NCBI GenBank assembly: GCA_964552035.1 | Contig: CAZKFN010000027.1 | Location: forward strand, 1 to 24,541 | Origin: CAZKFN01 sp964552035 | GTDB taxonomy: Bacteria > Bacteroidota > Bacteroidia > Flavobacteriales_E > Vicingaceae | Direction: 5' to 3' | DNA: 24,541 nt | Shown: positions 15,678-22,643 of the stretch, piece after piece | Numbering within the stretch: position 1 is the stretch's first letter | How the letters are laid out: each line of letters begins with the position of its first letter | The notes under the pieces: generated by a model | The model's input: only the letters and a program-made list of their open reading frames with translations | Database searches by the model: none | Told to the model about the DNA's origin: nothing | Translations under genes and position numbers: made by a program

Positions 15678-16940
15678 CTATAAGCCCAACAAGATTTCTT
15701 CTGGTTCTTTACCACCAAAAATAATTCTCATAGGATTCTCAATCATTTCTTTAATCTTATACAAGAAGCTAACGGACTCCTTTCCATCGATAATTCTATG
15801 ATCATAAGAAAGTGCAACGTACATTACTGGGCGAATAACAACCTCCCCATTAATAGCAACTGGACGCTCAACAATATTGTGCATTCCCAAAATCGCCGAT
15901 TGAGGTGGATTGATAATTGGAGTACTCATCATGGATCCAAAAACACCACCATTTGTAATGGTAAAAGTACCACCAGTCATTTCATCAATGGTTAGCTTAC
16001 CATCTCTTGCTTTAATGGCTAGTCTTTTTACTTCTGCTTCAATTTCTGCTAAGCTCATTTGTTCCGCATTACGGATAACGGGAACCATTAGGCCTTTAGG
16101 GCTACTCACTGCAATTCCAATGTCTGCATAATCATGAAAAATCATATCCGTTCCGTCAATCATACCATTAACCGCTGGAAATAAATTCAATGCTTCAGTA
16201 ACTGCTTTGGTAAAGAATGACATAAACCCAAGATTTACATCATGGTATTCTCTAAATTTTTCTTTATATTTTTTACGAAGATCCATTACGGGACCCATGT
16301 TGATTTCATTGAAAGTAGTCAACATTGCTGTTTCATTCTTCACGGTCACCAATCTTTCTGCAACCCTTCTTCTAAGAGCAGACATTTTTTCATTCCTAGT
16401 ATCCCGTGTTCCTCCCCAACCTTGAGCAGATGAAGCAGAAATACCTGCAGCCATTGCTTGAACAACATCTTGTTTTAAAATCCTTCCGTCCTTTCCACTA
16501 CCTTGAATTTGAGGTGAAGAGATGTTATTCTCTTTCATCATTTTTTTAGCAGCTGGGGAAGGGTGCCCTTTAGCATGTTCTGCTCCACCGGCTTTAGCAG
16601 CTGGTTTTACTTCTTCTTTAGCAGGAACAACCTCCTCTTTCTCCTCTTTTACTTCTACTACTTCTTTTTCTTCTTCTTTAGCAGAAGGGTCTTCTGCAGG
16701 CGCTTCAACTGAAGTATCAATTTTTGCTACCACAGATCCAACATTAACTGTATCGCCTTCTTCAGCTACTAAACTTATGGCTCCACTAGCTGTAGCTGTT
16801 AATTCTAGAGTTGCCTTATCTGAATCGATCTCAGCAATCACATCATCTTCTTCAACATAGTCGCCATCTTCAACTAACCATGAAGCAATATCTACTTCTG
16901 AAATTGATTCCCCTGGACTTGGAACTTTTACTTCTTCCAT
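15678..16940 (-). CDS. sucB: 2-oxoglutarate dehydrogenase E2 (dihydrolipoyl succinyltransferase)
   Basis: Core subunit of the TCA-cycle 2-oxoglutarate dehydrogenase complex, transferring succinyl from the lipoyl arm to CoA. It is 420 aa. One lipoyl domain (1-75) carries Lys42 in IDSDKATLEL. It is followed by a Glu/Lys/Val-rich flexible linker (about 80-120), a peripheral-subunit-binding domain (HPSPAAKKMMKENN and GSGKDGRILKQDV, about 126-160) and the catalytic domain, with His381 and Asp385 in SYDHRIIDGKE. The low-complexity linker is normal for E2 and explains the long antisense open frame there. It lies 31 nt downstream of sucA, so the two form an operon. Its lipoyl domain needs LipB or scavenged lipoate. 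The E3 subunit is not in the window. Confidence 0.96.
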   Translation of the reverse strand: MEEVKVPSPGESISEVDIASWLVEDGDYVEEDDVIAEIDSDKATLELTATASGAISLVAEEGDTVNVGSVVAKIDTSVEAPAEDPSAKEEEKEVVEVKEEKEEVVPAKEEVKPAAKAGGAEHAKGHPSPAAKKMMKENNISSPQIQGSGKDGRILKQDVVQAMAAGISASSAQGWGGTRDTRNEKMSALRRRVAERLVTVKNETAMLTTFNEINMGPVMDLRKKYKEKFREYHDVNLGFMSFFTKAVTEALNLFPAVNGMIDGTDMIFHDYADIGIAVSSPKGLMVPVIRNAEQMSLAEIEAEVKRLAIKARDGKLTIDEMTGGTFTITNGGVFGSMMSTPIINPPQSAILGMHNIVERPVAINGEVVIRPVMYVALSYDHRIIDGKESVSFLYKIKEMIENPMRIIFGGKEPEEILLGL

Positions 16941-16971
16941 CTTATACTATTTCTTTATTAATCTACTTTAT

Positions 16972-19734
16972 TTATGATTCTACCATTGAATAACTTAAGA
17001 CTGTATCAATAATTTTTTGTTGCCTTTTAGCAAATACCTTTGTTGATCCAGTAGCCGGACTTGCACTTGAACGCCTAGCGATAACTTTCCAGCTATCAGC
17101 TTGCTTTGTAGTTGTTTTAATAAAACGCCAAGCTCCCATATTTTCAGGTTCTTCTTGAGCCCAAACTAAATTCTCAGCATTTTTATAGCTCTTTAATAAA
17201 GCGTCAAATTGTTTTTGTGGAAAAGGATATAATTGCTCCATTCTAATAAAAGCTAAATCTTTTATTCCCGCATCATTTCTAGCTTTACGTAACTCATAAA
17301 ATAATTTCCCACTACAAACTACTACCGTTTTGATGTCCTTTTTTGTTGCTTGTTCATCGTCAATAATTTCCTGAAACTTTCCATTTGCTAACTCTTCAAT
17401 AGACGAAGTTACTTCTGGATGTCTCAGCAAACTTTTTGGAGTCATCACTACCAAAGGTGTACGAAACTCCCTCTTAATTTGACGACGCAAACTATGATAA
17501 AAATTAGCTGGTGTTGTAGGATTAATAACTTGCATACCATAATCAGCACTTAAAGTTAAGAATCGCTCCAATCTTGCACTAGAATGTTCGGCACCTTGTC
17601 CTTCATAACCATGAGGCAACAGCAAAACTATACCACTTTTACTTTTCCATTTATCCTCTGCGCAACTTAAAAACTGATCTATAATAATTTGAGCACCATT
17701 AGCAAAATCTCCAAATTGAGCCTCCCAAATGGTCAACATATTTGGGGAAGCCATTGAATAACCATATTCAAAGCCAAGTACGGCATATTCTGACAATAAA
17801 GAATTATAAATATGAAAATCTGCCTGATCTTTACTGATATGGGATAAGGGGATATATTCTTCTTCCGAATCTTCTACGGTAAGAACAGCATGACGATGTG
17901 AAAAAGTACCCCTTTCAACATCTTGCCCGGAAAAGCGAATAGCATGACCTTCCGATAAAAGAGAGCCATAAGCCAAAAGTTCACCCATAGCCCAATCTAA
18001 AGTCTTTCCATCGGCTATCATTTCCCGGCGACCTTTCATCAACCTTCTAGACTTATTAAAGAATTTTGTTTCTTCATCCAGATAAGTAATTTTATCACCT
18101 ATCTCTCTTAGCTTTTTAATATCAAATGAAGTGTCAGGAGAAACGTCAAAATCCTCTTCTACTGAAGATCTATAATCTTCCCAAGTTTGCTCCATAAAAT
18201 CGGTAACAAAAGCTTTTTCTATTTGTTTAGACTCATCTAAACGTTCTTGGAGCATATTATTGAACTCTTTCTTTTCAGTTTTAGCTTCCTCTTTAGAGAT
18301 TATTCCAGTACTAATAAGTTGTTCTAAATAAATATCTCTTAAGTTTCTATGTTTGGCAATGGCCTTATAGAGTAAAGGCTGAGTAAATCGAGGCTCATCT
18401 CCTTCATTATGTCCATATTTTCTATAACATAAAAGGTCTACAAAAACATCCTTTTTAAATTTTTGCCTAAACTCTAAAGCTATTTTAATGGTATGTGCTA
18501 CGGCTTCAACATCATCTCCATTAACGTGAAACACAGGACATAAAGTAACTTTGCCAACGTCTGTACAATAAGTACTTGAACGTCCATCTAAATAATTAGT
18601 AGTAAAACCAACTTGATTATTGATTACAATATGAACAGTTCCACCTGACCTATACCCATTTAGCTGAGCCATTTGAATGACTTCATAAACCACCCCTTGT
18701 CCAGCTATGGAAGCATCTCCATGAATTAATATGGTTGCTATTTCATCTTCATTTTTTAAGTATTGATCTAATTTCGCTCTTGCTATTCCTTGAACTACTG
18801 GACCAACAGCCTCTAAATGAGATGGATTTGGCGCGAGAGTAAGTTTGACATCTTTCCCTTTATCAGTTTTAATATTCGAAGAATAACCCAAGTGATATTT
18901 TACATCTCCATCAAAGAGGTTATCTTCATATTCTTTACCTTCAAACTCGCTAAAAATAGCATCATAGGTTTTATTAAAAATATTTGCCAATACATTGAGC
19001 CTGCCTCTATGGGCCATTCCCATGACAAATTCTTTAATACCTAGATTAACTCCCATTTCTATCACGGCGTCCAATGCTGGAATTAAAGCTTCCCCACCTT
19101 CTAAAGAAAAACGCTTTTGTCCTACAAACTTCTTATGTAAAAATTGTTCAAAAGCTACTGCTTGATTCAACTTATGAAGGATATGTCTTTTATCTTCTAC
19201 AGAAAACTCAGTTTTATTCTTACTGGTTTCCATCTTATCCTGAAGCCATTTTATTTTATCCGGCTTTCGGATGTATTGATATTCTACACCTATAGAATGA
19301 CAATAAGTCTCTTCTAAGTGATTGATTATATCTTCTAATGTACCACTTTCAAGACCAATTTCTTGGGCTGCTTGAAAATTTTCTTTTAAATCTGCCTCAC
19401 TCAATCCGAAATTCTCAATAGCAAGTGTCGGCTCGTATTTTCTTCTTTCCCTTACTGGGTTTGTCTTTGTAAACAAATGTCCACGCTGTCGATAACCATT
19501 AATAAGATTGAGAACCTTAAACTCTTTATCAAGTGCCACCCCTGGTTCAAAAACTGCTCTTTTAGCAGTTGAAGTAGGATGTTCTACTTCACTATAATTG
19601 GTTCTTGCAAATTCAAAGCCTTCAAAAAATCTAGCCCACCCTTCATCAATAGATTGAGGGTCTTTTAAAAATTGTTGATAGAGTTCTTCTACGGCTGATA
19701 CATCCGTATTACTCAAATAAGAAAACTTGTCCAT
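16972..19734 (-). CDS. sucA: 2-oxoglutarate dehydrogenase E1 (thiamine-diphosphate dependent)
   Basis: Decarboxylates 2-oxoglutarate and passes the succinyl group to SucB. It is 920 aa, the usual E1o length. The N-terminal E1o-specific segment (FSYLSNTDVSAVEELYQQFL) is followed by substrate-binding MGMAHRGRLNVLANI (His242) and YHLGYSS (His281). The thiamine-diphosphate fold motif starts at GDASIAGQG (Gly339-Asp340) and ends at INNQVGFTT (Asn372-373). Downstream are the pyrimidine-binding domain (SGQDVERGTFSHRHAVL) and the C-terminal transketolase-like region. No frameshift or missing residue is seen. A -7 box (TAACTTTG, 19780-19773) lies about 39 nt upstream. It forms an operon with sucB. Confidence 0.97.
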   Translation of the reverse strand: MDKFSYLSNTDVSAVEELYQQFLKDPQSIDEGWARFFEGFEFARTNYSEVEHPTSTAKRAVFEPGVALDKEFKVLNLINGYRQRGHLFTKTNPVRERRKYEPTLAIENFGLSEADLKENFQAAQEIGLESGTLEDIINHLEETYCHSIGVEYQYIRKPDKIKWLQDKMETSKNKTEFSVEDKRHILHKLNQAVAFEQFLHKKFVGQKRFSLEGGEALIPALDAVIEMGVNLGIKEFVMGMAHRGRLNVLANIFNKTYDAIFSEFEGKEYEDNLFDGDVKYHLGYSSNIKTDKGKDVKLTLAPNPSHLEAVGPVVQGIARAKLDQYLKNEDEIATILIHGDASIAGQGVVYEVIQMAQLNGYRSGGTVHIVINNQVGFTTNYLDGRSSTYCTDVGKVTLCPVFHVNGDDVEAVAHTIKIALEFRQKFKKDVFVDLLCYRKYGHNEGDEPRFTQPLLYKAIAKHRNLRDIYLEQLISTGIISKEEAKTEKKEFNNMLQERLDESKQIEKAFVTDFMEQTWEDYRSSVEEDFDVSPDTSFDIKKLREIGDKITYLDEETKFFNKSRRLMKGRREMIADGKTLDWAMGELLAYGSLLSEGHAIRFSGQDVERGTFSHRHAVLTVEDSEEEYIPLSHISKDQADFHIYNSLLSEYAVLGFEYGYSMASPNMLTIWEAQFGDFANGAQIIIDQFLSCAEDKWKSKSGIVLLLPHGYEGQGAEHSSARLERFLTLSADYGMQVINPTTPANFYHSLRRQIKREFRTPLVVMTPKSLLRHPEVTSSIEELANGKFQEIIDDEQATKKDIKTVVVCSGKLFYELRKARNDAGIKDLAFIRMEQLYPFPQKQFDALLKSYKNAENLVWAQEEPENMGAWRFIKTTTKQADSWKVIARRSSASPATGSTKVFAKRQQKIIDTVLSYSMVES

Positions 19735-19772
19735 AAAGCTAAATGTGCAATATAAATATATATTATGCTAGG

Positions 19773-19780
19773 CAAAGTTA
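19773..19780 (-). promoter_or_regulatory. -7 box of the sucAB operon
   Basis: On the minus strand TAACTTTG matches TAnnTTTG. The start would be near 19766, a leader of about 32 nt. I see no TTG at the -33 distance. Confidence 0.45.
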
Positions 19781-19825
19781 CTTAATTCATATCATTAAAG
19801 TAGAGTATTTTCTTTCATTTTTAAG

Positions 19826-19989
19826 CTACTTCCCCCAATGTTCTTTTAAACCACTTTGTGTATTCCCTTTCGATAAGCAATAGGCTAATTTTTCTTTATA
19901 TCAATTGAATTTCCTTTATAAAACAAGTCTTCGGCCCTTACAATATCAATACCTATTGCAAAAAGCACTATAAACTCAACAAAAGCAGT
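19826..19989 (-). pseudogene. Possible decayed coding fragment between katA and sucA
   Basis: The 305-bp gap 19735-20039 has no intact gene apart from the sucA control region. On the minus strand two short open stretches follow each other in different frames. The first (19989-19885, 34 codons) includes GIDIVRAEDLFYKGNSIDI; the second (19900-19826, 24 codons) reads YKEKLAYCLSKGN and then TQSGLKEHWGK. Both have protein-like composition, and a single frameshift near 19890-19900 would join them. GC content of about 29-33% is slightly above the emptier gap at 21531-21630 (about 22%). There is no ATG and I recognise no family. This could be the last trace of a gene or chance in AT-rich DNA. Confidence 0.2.
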
Positions 19990-20039
19990 TTAAATAAGTA
20001 GAATGAATTTGATGATAATATTAATACGTATCAGTTTTT

Positions 20040-21500
20040 TTACAAATTCAACTCTTCCAAACTTATTCCTAGAGCCTTTGCTACACCTCTCCCATATTCC
20101 GGATCTGCCTTATAACAATTTCCTATATGCCTTTCTTGAATAAATCTTTCAGCTCCACCCACTTCTGCAGCAGTATTATCAAACAGCAATTGCTTCTGTT
20201 CCTCATTCATCAATCTGAACAAATTTCCAGCTTGAGTATAATAATCTTCATCTTCCCTATGGTCGTAATGAAAAGCTGCCCCTTCAAGCTCTAATGCAGT
20301 CTCAGTATATTCTTTTTGCTCTTGCCATTGTCCATAACTGTTTGGCTCATAATGAATCGTAGAGCCTTCATTCCCATCAACACGCATTGCCCCATCTCTA
20401 TGAGGATTATGAAAAGGACACTTAGGTTTATTCACTGGAATTTGATAATGATTCACGCCCAATCTATATCGCTGAGCATCTCCATAAGAAAATAAACGCC
20501 CTTGCAACATTCTATCTGGAGAAAAACCAACCCCTGGAACAACATTTGCTGGATTAAAAGCTGCTTGCTCTACATCAGCAAAGTAGTTTTCAGGATTTCT
20601 ATTTAATTCCATTACTCCAACATCTATTAAAGGATAATCACCATGAGGCCAAACTTTTGTCAAATCAAATGGGTCAAAGCGATAATCTTTAGCCTCAGCT
20701 TCCGGCATAATTTGAACTTTTAAATCCCACTTAGGGAAGTTCCCTTTCTCAATAGCATTAAACAGATCTCTTTGATTACTTTCTCTATCTTTACTAATAA
20801 TCTCAGCCGCTTCTGAATTGCTTAAATTTTTAATTCCTTGTTGAGACTTAAAGTGAAATTTTACCCAAAAACGCTCATTATCAGCATTGATAAAACTAAA
20901 GGTGTGGCTTCCGAACCCATGCATATGTCGATAGGATTTAGGAATTCCTCTGTCGCTCATTACAATAGTGATTTGGTGAAGCGCTTCCGGCAGCAAGGTC
21001 CAAAAATCCCAATTGTTATTTGCACTTCTTAAATTCGTTTGAGGGTCTCTTTTTACGGCCTTATTTAGATCTGGAAATTTATAAGGATCTTTCATAAAAA
21101 ACACAGGAGTATTATTTCCAACTAAGTCCCAATTTCCCTCTTCAGTATAAAACTTTACAGCAAATCCTCGAATATCTCTTTCAGCATCAGCAGCACCTCG
21201 CTCTCCGGCTACGGTTGAAAAACGAACAAAAACTTCTGTTTTTTTACCAACTTCAGAGAAGACCTTAGCTTTGGTATATTTTGATATATCATGGGTTACT
21301 GTAAAAGTGCCAAAAGCTCCAGAACCTTTAGCATGCATTCTTCTCTCCGGAATTACTTCTCTGTCGAAATGTGCTAATTTCTCAAGAAACCAAAAATCTT
21401 CTAATAACATTGGTCCTCTTTTTCCAGCAGTTTTTACATTTTGATTTTCTGCTATCGGCCTACCAGAAACCGATGTTAATTTTTTCTTTTCTTCTTTCAT
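20040..21500 (-). CDS. katA: Monofunctional heme catalase
   Basis: Converts hydrogen peroxide to water and oxygen. It is 486 aa, the small-subunit size typical of clade 3 catalases. Catalytic His56 lies in RRMHAKGSGAFGTFTVTHD, the distal Asn in DLVGNNTPVFF (about 129), and the proximal heme-ligand Tyr in RLFSYGDAQRYRLG. NADPH-binding-type residues around HRDGAMRV are also present. It carries no signal peptide, so it should be cytoplasmic. It is a single gene, divergent from the TIGR01777-type gene with 227 bp between starts. The only promoter hint is a one-mismatch -7 box (AAACTTTG, 21543-21536). I could not identify a convincing peroxide-responsive operator. No typical terminator follows its stop. 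Confidence 0.97.
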   Translation of the reverse strand: MKEEKKKLTSVSGRPIAENQNVKTAGKRGPMLLEDFWFLEKLAHFDREVIPERRMHAKGSGAFGTFTVTHDISKYTKAKVFSEVGKKTEVFVRFSTVAGERGAADAERDIRGFAVKFYTEEGNWDLVGNNTPVFFMKDPYKFPDLNKAVKRDPQTNLRSANNNWDFWTLLPEALHQITIVMSDRGIPKSYRHMHGFGSHTFSFINADNERFWVKFHFKSQQGIKNLSNSEAAEIISKDRESNQRDLFNAIEKGNFPKWDLKVQIMPEAEAKDYRFDPFDLTKVWPHGDYPLIDVGVMELNRNPENYFADVEQAAFNPANVVPGVGFSPDRMLQGRLFSYGDAQRYRLGVNHYQIPVNKPKCPFHNPHRDGAMRVDGNEGSTIHYEPNSYGQWQEQKEYTETALELEGAAFHYDHREDEDYYTQAGNLFRLMNEEQKQLLFDNTAAEVGGAERFIQERHIGNCYKADPEYGRGVAKALGISLEELNL

Positions 21501-21727
21501 GGTTGTTATTTTCTATAATGAATATTCTATGTTAACAAAGTTTATTTAATATGCCTCTAATAATTTATAAAGATAAGGAGTTTATTCGATAAATAATATG
21601 ACAAAAGTCAGACCCTTTACTATAAAATAATGTAAGTTTTGTTACTTAAGGGAACTTCCTAACAGGTTTATTGACATCCAATTCTTTAACAGTAAAACCT
21701 TAAGTTTGTATATTAATAAAGTATAGC
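21501..21727. other. Divergent katA / TIGR01777-type intergenic region
   Basis: A 227-bp AT-rich gap. It holds a clear -7 box for the plus-strand gene (21701-21708), a poor one for katA, a short inverted repeat TGAC-AAAA-GTCA (21599-21610) and an 8-bp palindrome GAATATTC (21520-21527) near the katA start. I see no gene in it. Confidence 0.5.
21701..21708 (+). promoter_or_regulatory. -7 box of the TIGR01777-type gene
   Basis: TAAGTTTG is a perfect TAnnTTTG match, giving a start near 21715 and a leader of about 13 nt. The nearest upstream TTG (21671-21673) is 27 bases away, longer than usual. Confidence 0.5.
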
Positions 21728-22639
21728 ATGAAAGAAAAGGTACTTATAGCAGGAGGAAGTGGTTTAATAGGCCAGCGTTTAACAGAATTACTAATTGAAA
21801 AAGGATATGAAGTTGCTCATTTAAGTAGGAGTTTGGGAAACTCTTCAAGCATTAAAACCATTGTTTGGGATGTTAAAAATCAAAAATTGGATGCTGAAGC
21901 TATTGCACCTTATAAACATATCATCCATTTAGCTGGTGCTGGAATTGTCGATAAAGCATGGACTAAAGAACGTAAAAAGGAAATCCTTGAAAGTAGAGTA
22001 CAATCTACTTTATTGCTTAAAAAAGCTATAACCCAAAACTCTATGAAAGTGCTAACCTATACCTCGGCATCTGCTATAGGTTATTACGGAATGCAAACTT
22101 CAGATCAAATTTTTAAAGAAGAAGACGTTGCTGCTAAGGATTTTGTAGGGAATGTGGGAGTTGCTTGGGAGGAAGCGGCAGATGAAGTCGCTGCTTTAGG
22201 AATTCCTTGCTCAAAAATTAGAATTGGCTTAGTATTAACAGATAAAGGAGGAGCCTTAAAAAAAATGGCATTACCTATTAAGCTCTTTGTAGGGTCTCCT
22301 TTAGGAAGTGGAAATCAATACACACCTTGGATTCATATAGACGATTTATGTAGAATATTCATCCATTCCTTTGAAAACAAATTGGAGGGAGTTTATAATG
22401 CAGCCTCTCCAGTAGAAAAGCAATTAAACAATACACAACTTACTAAAGCTATTGCCAAAGTATTAAAAAAACCTTGTTGGCCAATTAAAGTTCCATCTTT
22501 TGCCTTAAAAATACTTATGGGTGAAAGAGCCAATTTAGTTTTAACAGGCAGCAGAGTAGATACATCAAAAATTCAAAATACGGGATTCCAATATCAATAT
22601 AAAAACATTGAACAAGCATTAGATGCTATTTATTCCTAA
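21728..22639 (+). CDS. TIGR01777-family NAD(P)-binding epimerase-like protein
   Basis: A 303-aa atypical short-chain dehydrogenase (extended SDR, YfcH/SDR39U1 type). The Rossmann motif GGSGLIG (9-15) binds the dinucleotide, followed by LSRS at the end of the second strand. HLAGAGIVDKAWT and SASAIGYYG are family-typical. The C-terminal part, with GSGNQYTPWIHIDDLC and then GVYNAASP, is the conserved substrate-side region. The last 50 residues (PSFALKILMGERANLVLTGS) match the C-terminal DUF1731 extension. The reaction of this family is not established, so no substrate is assigned. It starts just after a good -7 box and ends 4 nt from the stop of the kinase gene on the other strand. Confidence 0.93.
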   Translation: MKEKVLIAGGSGLIGQRLTELLIEKGYEVAHLSRSLGNSSSIKTIVWDVKNQKLDAEAIAPYKHIIHLAGAGIVDKAWTKERKKEILESRVQSTLLLKKAITQNSMKVLTYTSASAIGYYGMQTSDQIFKEEDVAAKDFVGNVGVAWEEAADEVAALGIPCSKIRIGLVLTDKGGALKKMALPIKLFVGSPLGSGNQYTPWIHIDDLCRIFIHSFENKLEGVYNAASPVEKQLNNTQLTKAIAKVLKKPCWPIKVPSFALKILMGERANLVLTGSRVDTSKIQNTGFQYQYKNIEQALDAIYS

Positions 22640-22643
22640 ATTT

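Noticed and set aside
16522..16860. Plus-strand open frame of 112 codons, Ser/Thr-rich, opposite sucB
   Set aside because: It is the antisense shadow of the Glu/Lys/Ala-rich linker and lipoyl domain of SucB; low-complexity codons leave the reverse frame open.
21513..21530. Peroxide-regulator (OxyR-like) site near the katA start, from two CTAT repeats
   Set aside because: Only two short half-site-like words with spacing that does not fit the four-part OxyR pattern; too weak in AT-rich DNA.
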